A DNA stretch of 64,000 nucleotides from Brevundimonas vitisensis (GTDB lineage Bacteria > Pseudomonadota > Alphaproteobacteria > Caulobacterales > Caulobacteraceae): assembly GCF_016656965.1 (NCBI RefSeq), contig NZ_CP067977.1, positions 434,001 through 498,000 on the forward strand. The letters are read 5' to 3'. How positions within the stretch are numbered: position 1 is the first letter of the stretch; the number at the start of each line of letters is the position of its first letter. The notes beneath the pieces are model-generated. The model worked only from the letters and a program-made list of their open reading frames with translations. It was not told where the DNA came from and did not search any database. The position numbers and the translations under genes were made by a program. This document shows, in pieces, positions 16,200 to 25,470 of this stretch.

Positions 16200-17708
16200 T
16201 CAGCCCTTTCGGGGTCCGCGTGGGCCGCTGGGTCCCTTGGGTCGTCCCGACGTTCCCGAAGGACCGGCCGGACCGCGCGGCTTGAATCCGCCCTTGGCTC
16301 GGTCAGAGCCCCCCGACCGAGGTTTGAAGTCCCGCTTTGGCCGGTCCCCGTCAGCACGGGTGCCGCCCGCGTCGGAGCGAGGCGTATAGGCGCGCTTGGG
16401 GCCATCGGCGTCGGGGCGGCGGCTTCCGCCAGCTGGGCGGGGCCGATCAGCCGCCGCGCCGTCCGGCGACTTTTGGAAGTGGCGAGGACGTTCGGTGTCC
16501 GCGCCCTCGCGCGGTTTGAAAGTGCGCTTGGGATGACTTGTGCGCGGTGCCGCCTTGGCCCAGCCCTCCTTCTTGGGAGGACGGGCGCTGCGCTCGGCCG
16601 CCTCGGCCACGGCAGTGTCGGCAGCCCGCGCTCGGCTGGGCTTCCGGGACGGGTCGGAAAGGGCCGATCCAGACGTGCCCTTGAGGATCGCGGGGCCCGA
16701 ACCCTTGGCCGTCGGACGACGACCAGGAATCGGCGCGGGCGTTTCCACCGTGTTGCCGGTGGGAAGATTCTCGGGCCGGATATGGTCGGACAGCATCTCG
16801 CGGATCACCCGCGGGCCGACCTCCTCGACCGAGCCGACCGGCAGAGTACCCAGCTGGAACGGCCCATAGGCCAGGCGGATCAGGCGATTCACCTTCAGGC
16901 CGACATGCTCCAGCACCTTGCGGACTTCGCGGTTCTTGCCCTCGGCCACCGAGACGCTGACCCACAGATTGGCGGGGCCGCGCTCGTCACCCTCCGTGTC
17001 CTTGACCTTGTCCAGGGTCGCGGTGATGGGGCCATAGCGTTCGCCATCCACCGTCACCCCGTCCTTGAGCGTGTCCAGTTGCGCCTGGGTCACCCGTCCG
17101 CGCGCCCTTGCCCGGTAGTGGCGCACCAGCTGGCTGGACGGCAGTTCCAGGGCCCGGCTCAGTTCGCCGTCGTTGGTCAGCAGCAACAGCCCTTCGGTCG
17201 CCAGGTCGAGTCGACCGACCGAGATGACACGCGGCAGACCGCTGGGCAGGGCGTCGAACACCGTCGGCCGCCCTTGCGGATCGTTGTGCGACGTCACGAG
17301 GCCAGCCGGCTTGTGATAGCGCCAGACCCGCGTCGCCTGCGCCGCGCCGATCGGCTTGCCGTCCACGGTGATGACGTCATCGCGGGTCACCAGGGTGGCG
17401 GGCGTCGACAGGATGGCCCCGTTGACCGCCACCTTGCCCAGGCCGATCAGCCGTTCGACCTCGCGGCGCGACGCAATGCCGGCGCGCGCCATGGCCTTGG
17501 CGATTCGTTCGCTGCGCTTGGGAGCGGCGTCCTTGGCAGGCTTGTCGCCACCGGGCTTGCCGCCCGGCTTTGCGCCGAACTTGCCTGCCCGGGCGGGCTT
17601 GCCGTCGGTTGCGACCTTGCCGCCAAAACCGGGTTTACGGGGTCCGCCACGATCGTCGGCTTGACGCGGGCGGGGCTTCTTGTCGTTGTCTGATGTATGG
17701 CGGACCAT
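16200..17708 (-). CDS. RsuA/RluB family pseudouridine synthase with long basic tails
   Basis: 502 residues from ATG 17708. A Lys/Gly/Pro-rich leader (1-62) precedes an S4 RNA-binding domain (about 64-110) and the catalytic domain with VGRLDLATEGLLLLTNDG (Asp168) and EGKNREVRKVLEHVG. From about residue 310 to the end is a basic, disordered tail rich in Arg, Lys, Pro and Gly. The core fits RluB, which modifies 23S rRNA U2605, though RluE/RsuA cannot be excluded. The tail may help RNA binding. Its start codon region overlaps the divergent tadA start by 12 bases. Confidence 0.88.
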   Translation of the reverse strand: MVRHTSDNDKKPRPRQADDRGGPRKPGFGGKVATDGKPARAGKFGAKPGGKPGGDKPAKDAAPKRSERIAKAMARAGIASRREVERLIGLGKVAVNGAILSTPATLVTRDDVITVDGKPIGAAQATRVWRYHKPAGLVTSHNDPQGRPTVFDALPSGLPRVISVGRLDLATEGLLLLTNDGELSRALELPSSQLVRHYRARARGRVTQAQLDTLKDGVTVDGERYGPITATLDKVKDTEGDERGPANLWVSVSVAEGKNREVRKVLEHVGLKVNRLIRLAYGPFQLGTLPVGSVEEVGPRVIREMLSDHIRPENLPTGNTVETPAPIPGRRPTAKGSGPAILKGTSGSALSDPSRKPSRARAADTAVAEAAERSARPPKKEGWAKAAPRTSHPKRTFKPREGADTERPRHFQKSPDGAAADRPRPAGGSRRPDADGPKRAYTPRSDAGGTRADGDRPKRDFKPRSGGSDRAKGGFKPRGPAGPSGTSGRPKGPSGPRGPRKG

Positions 17709-18182
17709 GATGAGCGGTTCATGCGCATGGCCTTGGCCCTGGCGCAAGCGGCGGCAGACGCTGATGAAGTGCCCGTGGGGGCGCTGATCGTGGACGAATC
17801 GACCGGAGAGGTGATCGCTGAGGGCTCAAATGGCCCCATTTCGTCGTGCGATCCCACCGCGCATGCCGAGATTGTCGCCCTTCGTGCGGCCGCGACCCGG
17901 CTGGAAAACTACCGCCTCACCGGCCTGACACTTTATGTGACGCTGGAGCCGTGCGCCATGTGTGCCGGGGCGATCAGCCATGCCCGCATCGGCCGCGTGG
18001 TCTGGGCAGCGGACGATCCCAAGGGCGGTGCCGTGCGACATGGGCCCCGATTTTTCGAACAGCCGACCTGCCATTGGCGCCCCCAGACCGCAGGCGGTGT
18101 TCTGGCCGACCCCGCTGCCGAAGCGCTGCGGGAATTCTTCCGTCGGCGACGCCGGGGAACACCGGTTCAAGAGGTGCGTTAG
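17697..18182 (+). CDS. tadA: tRNA adenosine(34) deaminase TadA
   Basis: 161 residues. Zinc/catalytic motifs of the cytidine-deaminase superfamily are HAE (about residues 55-57, Glu the proton shuttle) and PCAMC (about 85-89). The N-terminus DERFMRMALALAQAAADADE and FFRRRR near the end match TadA, which converts A34 to inosine in tRNA-Arg(ACG). The start at 17697 overlaps the divergent pseudouridine synthase gene; a second Met at codon 9 (17721) would remove the overlap. Confidence 0.93.
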   Translation: MADHDERFMRMALALAQAAADADEVPVGALIVDESTGEVIAEGSNGPISSCDPTAHAEIVALRAAATRLENYRLTGLTLYVTLEPCAMCAGAISHARIGRVVWAADDPKGGAVRHGPRFFEQPTCHWRPQTAGGVLADPAAEALREFFRRRRRGTPVQEVR

Positions 18183-18220
18183 GGTGCGACGGCACAGCTT
18201 GAGGCCCTGGATTTTCCACG

Positions 18221-18286
18221 ATGAAGCATATTCTGATCTCGGTCGCGGTGCTGGGCATGACCAGCTGGATGGTCTTCATTCGATGA
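18221..18286 (+). CDS. Possible 21-residue hydrophobic peptide upstream of a lipoprotein gene
   Basis: ATG 18221 opens a 21-codon frame encoding a single hydrophobic stretch flanked by basic residues (MKHILISVAVL then GMTSWMVFIR). Its TGA (18284-18286) overlaps the next ATG (18283) as ATGA, the coupling pattern used repeatedly in this window. It could be a small membrane protein or a leader coupling translation of the lipoprotein. No good ribosome site is seen; GAGG at 18201 is too far upstream. It may be chance. Confidence 0.35.
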   Translation: MKHILISVAVLGMTSWMVFIR

Positions 18287-18693
18287 GGGCGATCGTCGTC
18301 TCCCTGACCGTGACCGCATTGGTTGGCCTGTCCGCCTGTGGTCCGGGCGAGTCCGAGGTCTCGAGCGACGGGGAAGCGGTGCGGCAACGCGCGGTGGAGG
18401 CCCAGACCGCCAAACGCCGGACCGGAGCAGAAGTCCAGGACCGCGCCCTGAACCGCATCATCCGGACGGTCTATCTGTGTGAGAACGGCGAGCGCCTGTC
18501 GGTCGATTTCGACAACCCTCGCGAGATGGCCACAGTCCGCAACTCCATGGGCGAAGCGGTCGATATGCGCCGCGAACGGGCCACCGATGGGCTGTGGTAC
18601 CGGGCCAGCGGTTACGAGCTGAGAGGCGAAGGCATCCTGGCCACCTGGACGGCAGATGGCCGCCAGCCGACCGATTGCCGCGCCATCGACTGA
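18283..18693 (+). CDS. Lipoprotein with MliC-like C-type lysozyme inhibitor domain
   Basis: 136 residues. The lipoprotein signal has Cys19 (TALVGLSAC). After a charged linker the domain YLCENGERLSVDFDNPREMA...GLWYRASGYELRGEG..ATW..PTDC has the cysteine, Tyr-Gly and terminal cysteine pattern of MliC/PliC-type lysozyme inhibitors, but the similarity is only by eye. A longer open frame upstream overlaps tadA and lacks a signal peptide, so ATG 18283 is chosen. It would sit in the outer or inner membrane facing the periplasm. Confidence 0.65.
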   Translation: MRAIVVSLTVTALVGLSACGPGESEVSSDGEAVRQRAVEAQTAKRRTGAEVQDRALNRIIRTVYLCENGERLSVDFDNPREMATVRNSMGEAVDMRRERATDGLWYRASGYELRGEGILATWTADGRQPTDCRAID

Positions 18694-18696
18694 TCC

Positions 18697-19806
18697 CTAG
18701 GCCGCCGCGCCCTCTTCGCGCAGGAAGGCCCCCAGCACGGTTGGATCCACGTCGCGCTCCACAAAGGCGTCCCCGATGGATCGGGCCAGGATCAGGGTCA
18801 GGCGGCCGCCCTCCGCCTTCTTGTCGCCCGCCATACGGCCGATCAAGGCGGCAGCGCTAAATTCACCGGCCTGTTCCAGACGGGTCGGCAGATGCGCCGC
18901 AGCCAGCACGGCCTCGGCCCGATCGGCGTCGGCGGTCGCACAGAAGCCCTGACGTGCCGAAAAGCGCAAAGCCATGGCACAGCCCAGAGCCACCGCCTCA
19001 CCGTGAGTCAGCCGCTCTTCGTCGAAGTCCAGCTCAGCTTCCAGGGCATGGCCGAAGGTGTGCCCCAGATTGAGCAAGGCCCGGCGGCCGGCTTCCTTTT
19101 CATCTTCGCCGACGATGGCGCTCTTGATTTCGACGGAGCGGACCACGGCGCGTTCGAGAGCCGAGGGATCGCCGTCGGCCCCGGCAGCCCCCTCCCCCTC
19201 CAGCCAATCGAAGAAGTCGGCATCCGCCAGCAGACCATGCTTGATCACCTCGGCCCAGCCGGACCGCAGCTGTCGCGGCGGCAGGGTGGCCAGCACGCCG
19301 ATGTCGGCCAGGACCAGCCGCGGCTGATGGAAGGCTCCGACCAGGTTCTTGCCGCGGGGCGTGTCGATGGCGGTCTTTCCCCCCACCGAGGAATCGACTT
19401 GGGCCAGCAGGGTCGTGGGCACCTGGATGAAGTCGATGCCACGCATGAATAGGGCAGCGGCCAGGCCTGCAAGGTCCCCCACGACCCCGCCGCCCAAGGC
19501 CACGACCACGTCGCGCCGGTCCAGGCCGAACGACAGCATGCGGTCGATCACCCATTCCAACTGGGCAAAGGACTTGGAGGCCTCACCGGCAGGAACGGCA
19601 ATCAGCTCGGCCTGCAGGCCAGCAGAACCGAGCGCCTGCAAAAGGGTTGCGCCGTGGATGGCCGACACGGTCTCGTCGGTGATGACGAGCGTGCGCCCCC
19701 GCGCGAAGGCGGCAATGCGGGATCCTGCCTCGGCCAGCAGCCCATGGCCGACAACCACATCATAAGACCGGAAACTGCCGCCGGAGACGGGGGTCGTCAC
19801 GGTCAT
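18697..19806 (-). CDS. aroB: 3-dehydroquinate synthase
   Basis: 369 residues. NAD-binding and active-site signatures are [41 protein letters not shown] and the metal ligands in [11 protein letters not shown] and [11 protein letters not shown]. It converts DAHP to 3-dehydroquinate in the shikimate pathway. Its ATG overlaps the aroK stop by four bases, so aroK and aroB are translationally coupled, a common bacterial pairing. It feeds chorismate to the trp genes found further along the window. Confidence 0.96.
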   Translation of the reverse strand: MTVTTPVSGGSFRSYDVVVGHGLLAEAGSRIAAFARGRTLVITDETVSAIHGATLLQALGSAGLQAELIAVPAGEASKSFAQLEWVIDRMLSFGLDRRDVVVALGGGVVGDLAGLAAALFMRGIDFIQVPTTLLAQVDSSVGGKTAIDTPRGKNLVGAFHQPRLVLADIGVLATLPPRQLRSGWAEVIKHGLLADADFFDWLEGEGAAGADGDPSALERAVVRSVEIKSAIVGEDEKEAGRRALLNLGHTFGHALEAELDFDEERLTHGEAVALGCAMALRFSARQGFCATADADRAEAVLAAAHLPTRLEQAGEFSAAALIGRMAGDKKAEGGRLTLILARSIGDAFVERDVDPTVLGAFLREEGAAA

Positions 19807-20366
19807 GGCTGGTCTCCGGCATCCTGAGTTTTCCAGAAGGCGCGCAAGGATCGGATGATCGTCTCCACAGCCTCGGTATGCGCCCCCAGGCCCAGATCCA
19901 CCGTCACATCGGCCAGGCTGTAGAGCGGGTATCGCACCTCGGCCAGGGTTCTCAGCGCTTCGGCAGGGTCGCGGCCGCGCAGCAGCGGGCGGGTGTCACG
20001 GCGCTGGACCCTGGACACGACGACATCCAGGTCGGCGCGCATCCAGACGCTGGTGGCGCACTGGGCCATGTGGGCCCGCGTGTCGGGGTTCAGGATAGCG
20101 CCGCCCCCCGTCGCCAGCACGATGCGGGGGCCCTCAAGCAGGCGGCGCATGACGCGGGCCTCAAGCGCCCGGAACTCGGCCTCTCCATACCGGGCGAAAA
20201 TCTCGGCGACCGACATGCCGGCAGCAGCCTCGATCTCGTCATCGCCGTCGGCGAAGTCCAGCTCAAGCCGGCGGGCCAGCCGCCGCCCCACGGTGGATTT
20301 GCCCACGCCCATCAGCCCGACCAGGGCTATGGTGCGTTGCGCATAGGGAATCACCGGCCCGGTCAT
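19803..20366 (-). CDS. aroK: Shikimate kinase
   Basis: 187 residues from ATG 20366; the open frame continues upstream to 20669 but runs under xerD and lacks family features. It shows Walker [12 protein letters not shown], the shikimate-binding DDEIE, GGGAIL and a lid region RPLLRG. It phosphorylates shikimate. aroB follows with a four-base overlap. The pair is divergent from xerD with 98 bases between starts. Confidence 0.95.
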   Translation of the reverse strand: MTGPVIPYAQRTIALVGLMGVGKSTVGRRLARRLELDFADGDDEIEAAAGMSVAEIFARYGEAEFRALEARVMRRLLEGPRIVLATGGGAILNPDTRAHMAQCATSVWMRADLDVVVSRVQRRDTRPLLRGRDPAEALRTLAEVRYPLYSLADVTVDLGLGAHTEAVETIIRSLRAFWKTQDAGDQP

Positions 20367-20464
20367 GGGCGGATTCCGGGCGAGGACGGCAACAGGCGAT
20401 CGGCAAGGCGGCAGGGCATGGTCTTTCAACCCTCTACACCAAGCGGCGCAGCAGGCCAGAGCCG

Positions 20465-21370
20465 ATGATCCCCTCGCAGGTGGAGGCCTTTCTGGAAATG
20501 ATGGCGGTCGAGCGTGATGCCTCGCCCCATACGCTGTCGGCCTATGCCCGCGATCTGGCTGACGCGGAGGCTGGAACAGCGGCTGCCGGGGGGCTGATGG
20601 CGGCGGACGAGGCCGCAATCGAAGACTGGTATGCCTCTCTGTCGCGGCGCGGGCTGTCGGCGGCCACATCGGCCCGGCGGCGAAGTGCGGTCCGTCAATT
20701 CTATCGTTTCGTGCTGGCAGAGGGCTGGCGGGCGGACGACCCCTCGCGCCGCCTGGATGCGCCCCGACAGGGGCGCGCCCTGCCCCGCGTCCTGTCGCGC
20801 GAAGACGTGGAGCGGCTGATGGCCGCTGCGGCCCTGCGGGATGGTGCAGGCGGACTGCGGCTGATGGCGCTGATGGAACTGGCCTATGCCTCCGGCCTGC
20901 GGGTGTCTGAGCTGCTGGCGCTGCGGGTGGATGCCGTGCGGCGCGATCCGGCCTGGCTGATCGTCAAGGGCAAGGGCGGCAAGGAAAGGATGGCTCCGCT
21001 GAACCTGACCGCTCGGACGGCGGTCCAGGCCTGGCTGAAGGCTCGCGATGCGGCCCGCAAGAGCGACGCGCCCGACAGCCCATGGCTGTTTCCCTCCACC
21101 GGCGCATCAGGCCGGCTGACCCCGCGCCGGTTCGCCCAATTGCTGGATCAGGCTGCGATAGATGCGGGAATCGATCCCGCCAGGGTCAGTCCGCATGTCC
21201 TGCGCCATGCCTTTGCCACCCATCTTCTGGAGGGCGGGGCGGACCTGCGGGTTGTCCAGACCCTGCTGGGACATGCCGATATCGCCACGACGCAGATCTA
21301 TACCCATGTCGCGACCGATCGCCTGACTGAGGTCGTGCGCTCCAAACACCCGTTGGCGCGGGACGAATGA
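20465..21370 (+). CDS. xerD: Tyrosine recombinase XerD
   Basis: 301 residues. The N-terminal SAM-like core-binding domain (about 5-90) precedes the catalytic domain with Arg in ASGLRVSELLAL, Lys in KGKGGKERMAPL, HVLRHAFATHLL (His-x-x-Arg), LGHADIATTQIYTHV (His and the nucleophile Tyr). Length and motif match XerD, which with XerC resolves chromosome dimers at dif under FtsK control. No flanking att repeats or cargo suggest an integrase role. Confidence 0.9.
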   Translation: MIPSQVEAFLEMMAVERDASPHTLSAYARDLADAEAGTAAAGGLMAADEAAIEDWYASLSRRGLSAATSARRRSAVRQFYRFVLAEGWRADDPSRRLDAPRQGRALPRVLSREDVERLMAAAALRDGAGGLRLMALMELAYASGLRVSELLALRVDAVRRDPAWLIVKGKGGKERMAPLNLTARTAVQAWLKARDAARKSDAPDSPWLFPSTGASGRLTPRRFAQLLDQAAIDAGIDPARVSPHVLRHAFATHLLEGGADLRVVQTLLGHADIATTQIYTHVATDRLTEVVRSKHPLARDE

Positions 21371-21465
21371 TCGCTGTCTGAACCCCGACTTGCCCCCCGG
21401 CGTCGAGCCCACTAGGTTCCGCCGCCTTACAGAGCGGCCCCCCCGCCCGCCCTTCGGACATTTCC

Positions 21466-22416
21466 ATGGCCACGCATTACCTCGAATTCGAAAAGCCGAT
21501 CGCCGATCTGGAGGCCAAGATCGAGGAACTCGGGCTTCTGTCCGCGACCTCCGGCTCGTTCGAGACCGAGATCGAGGGCCTGCGGAAAAAAGCCGAACAG
21601 CTGCGCAAGAAGACCTATGCGGATCTGGATCCCTGGATGAAGACCCAGGTGGCGCGCCACCCCCAGCGCCCGCATTTTGTCGACTATGTCGCCGGACTGT
21701 TCACGGACTTTGTCGAGCTGCGGGGCGACCGGCAATTCGGCGACGATCAGGCGATCATCGGCGGACTGGCTCGGTTCAAGGACCGGCCCGTCGTCGTCAT
21801 GGGCCATGAGAAGGGCCATGACACGGCCACCCGCCTGACCCACAATTTCGGAATGGCCCGGCCTGAAGGATATCGGAAGGCCGTGCGCCTGATGGACCTG
21901 GCCGAGCGTTTCGGCCTGCCGGTCCTTTCCTTTGTCGATACCGCCGGGGCCTATCCGGGCCTGGGAGCCGAGGAGCGGGGCCAGGCGGAGGCCATCGCCC
22001 GTTCGACCGAGCGTTGCCTGACACTGGGCGTGCCCTCGATCGCCATCGTGACGGGTGAAGGCGGATCGGGCGGCGCCATCGCCATCGCGGCGGCCGGCCG
22101 GGTCCTGATGCTGGAGCATTCCATCTATTCGGTGATCTCGCCCGAGGGTGCCGCCGGCATCCTGTGGCGCGACGGTGCCAGGGCCCGCGATGCCGCGATG
22201 GCCATGCGTATCACCGCGCCGGACCTGCTGGATCTGAAGATCATCGACCGCATCGTGCCCGAGCCTGTCGGCGGGGCCCATGCCGACCGGGAGACCACCC
22301 TGGCCAATGTGGGCGATGCGTTGTCCGAAGAGCTGCAGGCCATGGACGGACTGTCGCCAGCGGAGCTGCGGGCCCGCCGGGCCGAGCGCTTCTACGCCAT
22401 CGGCCGCCTCGGCTGA
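21466..22416 (+). CDS. accA: Acetyl-CoA carboxylase carboxyltransferase subunit alpha
   Basis: 316 residues, the usual AccA length. It begins THYLEFEKPIADLEAKIEEL, carries RPHFVDYV, a crotonase-like core with VDTAGAYPGLGAEERGQAEAI and GEGGSGGAIAIA, and ends with IDRIVPEPVGGAH. With AccD it transfers the carboxyl group from biotin to acetyl-CoA, the first step in fatty-acid synthesis. It starts 95 bases after xerD and may have its own promoter. Confidence 0.96.
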   Translation: MATHYLEFEKPIADLEAKIEELGLLSATSGSFETEIEGLRKKAEQLRKKTYADLDPWMKTQVARHPQRPHFVDYVAGLFTDFVELRGDRQFGDDQAIIGGLARFKDRPVVVMGHEKGHDTATRLTHNFGMARPEGYRKAVRLMDLAERFGLPVLSFVDTAGAYPGLGAEERGQAEAIARSTERCLTLGVPSIAIVTGEGGSGGAIAIAAAGRVLMLEHSIYSVISPEGAAGILWRDGARARDAAMAMRITAPDLLDLKIIDRIVPEPVGGAHADRETTLANVGDALSEELQAMDGLSPAELRARRAERFYAIGRLG

Positions 22417-22505
22417 TCGGCACACGCCGCCAGCGTTAACCGGACATCGACGTCCCGGCCTCATTGTAGGCGTATGGGAACTCGTTCAGCTTCAGGCGTC
22501 GCGTA

Positions 22506-23087
22506 ATGGCGGGTGTCGGCGAGGCGCTGCGCGACAGCGCCATTTTCAACCTGAGCTCTGCGGTGACCATGGTCATCGACGACTCGAGTTTTGCGCTCGA
22601 ACTGACGACCCAGGCCCTGTTGGGTTTTGGCATCAAGGTGAAGTACGCCTGTCATTCCGCCGAAGAAGCCATCGAAATCCTGAGGGATTCTGATGTCGAC
22701 CTGATTGTGGTCGATGCGGATATGCCGGGCATGAGCGGGTTCGATCTCGTGCGCTGGCTGCGGCGTTCCAATCTGGATCCGAACGCCTTTGCGCCGGTCA
22801 TACTGATGGCCGCCCATGTCCGCCGAAAGCATTTGAACCAGGCGCGCGACTGCGGGGCCAACTTCCTGGTCACCAAGCCGTTCAGCGCCACGACCCTGCT
22901 GGAACGTGTTGTCTGGGTGGCGCGAGACCAGCGGCCATTCCTGGGTGTCGGCGACTATTTTGGGCCAGATCGTCGTTTCCGCGAGGGCGACCGGCGCGAC
23001 GGCGAGGAACGCCGGGCCGATTATATCCGCAGAGCCGAGTTCGAGGCTGAAAAGGCGGCACAGCCGGCTTCGGAGGAAACGCGATGA
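22506..23087 (+). CDS. CheY-like response regulator with charged C-terminal tail
   Basis: 193 residues. A receiver domain occupies about 18-140: acidic pair in VIDDS, phosphoacceptor Asp in LIVVDADMPGMSG, and Lys in VTKPFS. There is no DNA-binding or enzymatic output domain. The tail GPDRRFREGDRRDGEERR is basic/acidic and conserved-looking among such Caulobacterales regulators (from memory). The TTAACC half-site upstream (22436-22441) hints at cell-cycle control but is weak. It is translationally coupled to the next gene (ATGA) and probably acts with it. Confidence 0.8.
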   Translation: MAGVGEALRDSAIFNLSSAVTMVIDDSSFALELTTQALLGFGIKVKYACHSAEEAIEILRDSDVDLIVVDADMPGMSGFDLVRWLRRSNLDPNAFAPVILMAAHVRRKHLNQARDCGANFLVTKPFSATTLLERVVWVARDQRPFLGVGDYFGPDRRFREGDRRDGEERRADYIRRAEFEAEKAAQPASEETR

Positions 23088-23557
23088 GTGTCGTCACATG
23101 GACGCCGCGGAAGTCGCGCCTGTCGCAACTGGTCGATTCCCCCGGGGGTGTCAGCGTAGGTGCCGCCCTGGCTGCCGCCCGGGAACATCTGGCTGCCCTG
23201 GAACCGCGCAGCCTGGAAATCGTCGCAGACCACGTCGCCAAGCTGAAGGCGCTGGCACCGCCTGCCGCCGAGATCGAGATCGCGTCGCGCCTGGAGGCGG
23301 CCTATCAGGCTGCATCCGGCGTGATCGATGCGGCGGGGCCTTTCGAGCGGCGCGACCTGTGCGCGGCCGCCACCAGCCTGTGTGACGTCATCGATGCCAC
23401 GCCGTCCGACACCACCATCGACTGGCGCATCATCCGGGTGCACGCCCGCGCGCTGGAACTGATGCTCATCCTGCCTTCCGATGCCGTGGTTGAGCGGGAG
23501 AAGGTGCTGAACGGCCTGGCGGAGGTGCGTGCCCGCAAGGTTCAGTCGGGCGGCTGA
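23084..23557 (+). CDS. Conserved-looking protein of unknown function coupled to a CheY-like regulator
   Basis: 157 residues, ATGA overlap with the response regulator. It is predicted to be mainly alpha-helical and carries no catalytic motif that I recognise. A short basic N-terminus (WTPRKSRLSQLV) precedes helices rich in Ala, Leu and Glu. The pairing suggests a signalling partner, for example a phosphotransfer or chemotaxis accessory protein, but no conserved phosphorylatable His motif is evident. The C-terminus overlaps the convergent ABC transporter gene by 16 bases. Confidence 0.65.
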   Translation: MSVVTWTPRKSRLSQLVDSPGGVSVGAALAAAREHLAALEPRSLEIVADHVAKLKALAPPAAEIEIASRLEAAYQAASGVIDAAGPFERRDLCAAATSLCDVIDATPSDTTIDWRIIRVHARALELMLILPSDAVVEREKVLNGLAEVRARKVQSGG

Positions 23558-25431
23558 ACCCCCGTTCGAGCCCCGCGGGTCTGTTTGCGCCAAAGCGCAG
23601 CATATTCGCCGCCCTGCCGCGCGACGAGTTCGTGATGCGCGCCCCGCTCGACGATCCGGCCCGCCTTGAGCACCAGGATCTGGTCCGCGTCGGCAATGGT
23701 CGACAGGCGGTGAGCCACGACCAGCGTCGTGCGGCCTGCCCGCGCACGGCGCAGGGTTTTCTGGATCGCAGCCTCGGTACGGCTGTCCAATGCGCTGGTC
23801 GCCTCATCCAGGATCAGCACGCATGGATCGGCCAGCAAGGCCCGCGCAATGCCGACCCGTTGGCGTTCGCCGCCAGACAGTTTCAGCCCCCGTTCGCCGA
23901 CGCGCGTCATCATGCCGTCCGGGAGCTCGCGGATGAAGTCCGCCAGCTCGGCGGCTTCCGCTGCCGCCCAGATGGCCGCGTCGCCAGCGTCAGGCCGAGC
24001 AAAGGCGATGTTGGCGCGAATCGAGTCGTTGAACAGGGCGACATCCTGCGGGACCAGGGCCACCGCGCGGCGGAGCGAGGCCTGGGTCACGCCCCTGGCA
24101 TCCAGACCGTCGATAGACACGCGGCCGGCCTGGGGATCGAGCAGGCGCAGCGCAAGCTTGACGATCGTGGACTTGCCCGACCCGGACGGCCCGACAAGCG
24201 CCGTGGTGGTGCCAGGCGCGGCATGGAAGCTGATGTCGTCCAGGCCATTGGCGCGTGCGTCGTGCCGGAACCCGACGCCGTCGAAGGTGATCGCAGCCCC
24301 ACGGCTGTCGCGGGGCGGAGGCAGGTCGATCGCATCCGCCGCGTCGGCGACCTGGGGCGCCTGACGCGTCACTTTCAGCATCTCCTCCATGTCGATGAAG
24401 GACTGGCGGATTTCGCGGTAGGCAAAGCCGAGAATATTGAGCGGCGCATAAAGCGAGATCAGGATCAGGACGGCTGCGGTAACGTCGCCCGGCCCCATAC
24501 GTCCCGCAGCGGCCTCGAACCCGGCCATGACGGCCATGACCCCCAGCCCCAGGTTCATGATCAGGGCCTGAATGCCGTTCAGCATGGCGAGCGACGTATT
24601 GGCCTTCAGCGCCGCCTCGACATAAGTGCCCAGGGCCCGGTCATAGCTGCCGGCAGCCCGCGATTCTGCCCCGAACGACTTGACCGTCTCGTAGTTCAGC
24701 AGGGCATCGACAGACAGGCCCGCCGCCTCGGAGTCCGCGGCATTCATGGCCCGCCGATGCTCGAGCCGCCAGTTCGCCATGCCAAAGGTGACGGTGGCAT
24801 AGACGACCACCACCACGACGGCGACGGCGGCGAAGCGCCAATCGTATCGTCCGCCGAGCACGGCGGCGGCGAGCGCCAGCTCCACCACAGTCGGCCCCAA
24901 GTTGAACGCTAGAATCCTGAGCAGGAAGTCGACGGCCCGAGACCCACGTTCCAGCGTCCGGGACAGGGAGCCCGAGCGCTTCGTCTGATGAAAGTCCAGT
25001 GACAGGCTGAGCGCGTGGGCAAAGGTCTCGGCCGCCGTCTTGCGCTGCGCGGCCGAGCGGACGGGGGCAAAGACGACATCCGACAGCTGGGGCGCGGCAG
25101 ACGACAGAAATCGCACCAGTGCCCAGCCCACGGCGAAACCGGCAAAGCCCCACCCGACCGAGGCCAGTGTGCCCTGCCCCTCGGCCAGACGGTTCACCGC
25201 TGCCCCCAGCATCAGGGGGGCGAGGACGCCAAGGGCCTTGCCAGCCAGGGTGAGGGCCAGAGCCGCTCCGACACGCCGCTTCAACTGAGGCGCGTTTGAG
25301 CGACGAACGACGCCGATCAGATCACCCAGGGCCTGGAGCGTCGACGGACCGCTGGCAGGGGCGTCCATGCCGGCACTGGCGGCCTTCTCCTCAGGGTCTC
25401 TGCCCCGCCGTCCTGACCGTTCACCACGCAT
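23542..25431 (-). CDS. ATM1-type ABC exporter (fused permease and ATPase)
   Basis: 629 residues. Six predicted membrane helices (about 60-330) precede an ATPase domain with Walker A GPSGSGKST, signature LSGGERQRVGIARAL, Walker B VLILDEATSALD and H-loop VVAHRLSTI. The coupling segment NILGFAYREIRQSFIDMEEML is characteristic of the ATM1/HMT1 group, which exports glutathione-linked sulfur or metal compounds. It would work as a homodimer in the inner membrane. No Fe-S assembly genes flank it. Start at ATG 25431; Met22 is an alternative. Confidence 0.85.
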   Translation of the reverse strand: MRGERSGRRGRDPEEKAASAGMDAPASGPSTLQALGDLIGVVRRSNAPQLKRRVGAALALTLAGKALGVLAPLMLGAAVNRLAEGQGTLASVGWGFAGFAVGWALVRFLSSAAPQLSDVVFAPVRSAAQRKTAAETFAHALSLSLDFHQTKRSGSLSRTLERGSRAVDFLLRILAFNLGPTVVELALAAAVLGGRYDWRFAAVAVVVVVVYATVTFGMANWRLEHRRAMNAADSEAAGLSVDALLNYETVKSFGAESRAAGSYDRALGTYVEAALKANTSLAMLNGIQALIMNLGLGVMAVMAGFEAAAGRMGPGDVTAAVLILISLYAPLNILGFAYREIRQSFIDMEEMLKVTRQAPQVADAADAIDLPPPRDSRGAAITFDGVGFRHDARANGLDDISFHAAPGTTTALVGPSGSGKSTIVKLALRLLDPQAGRVSIDGLDARGVTQASLRRAVALVPQDVALFNDSIRANIAFARPDAGDAAIWAAAEAAELADFIRELPDGMMTRVGERGLKLSGGERQRVGIARALLADPCVLILDEATSALDSRTEAAIQKTLRRARAGRTTLVVAHRLSTIADADQILVLKAGRIVERGAHHELVARQGGEYAALWRKQTRGARTGVQPPD

Positions 25432-25470
25432 CGCGCCTATATGAGCGGCGCAGATGATGGGTGGAAGGCC

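Noticed and set aside
20465..21370. Tyrosine recombinase as a sign of an integrated island
   Set aside because: Length and motifs are those of housekeeping XerD, neighbours are core genes, and no att-like repeats or cargo are seen.
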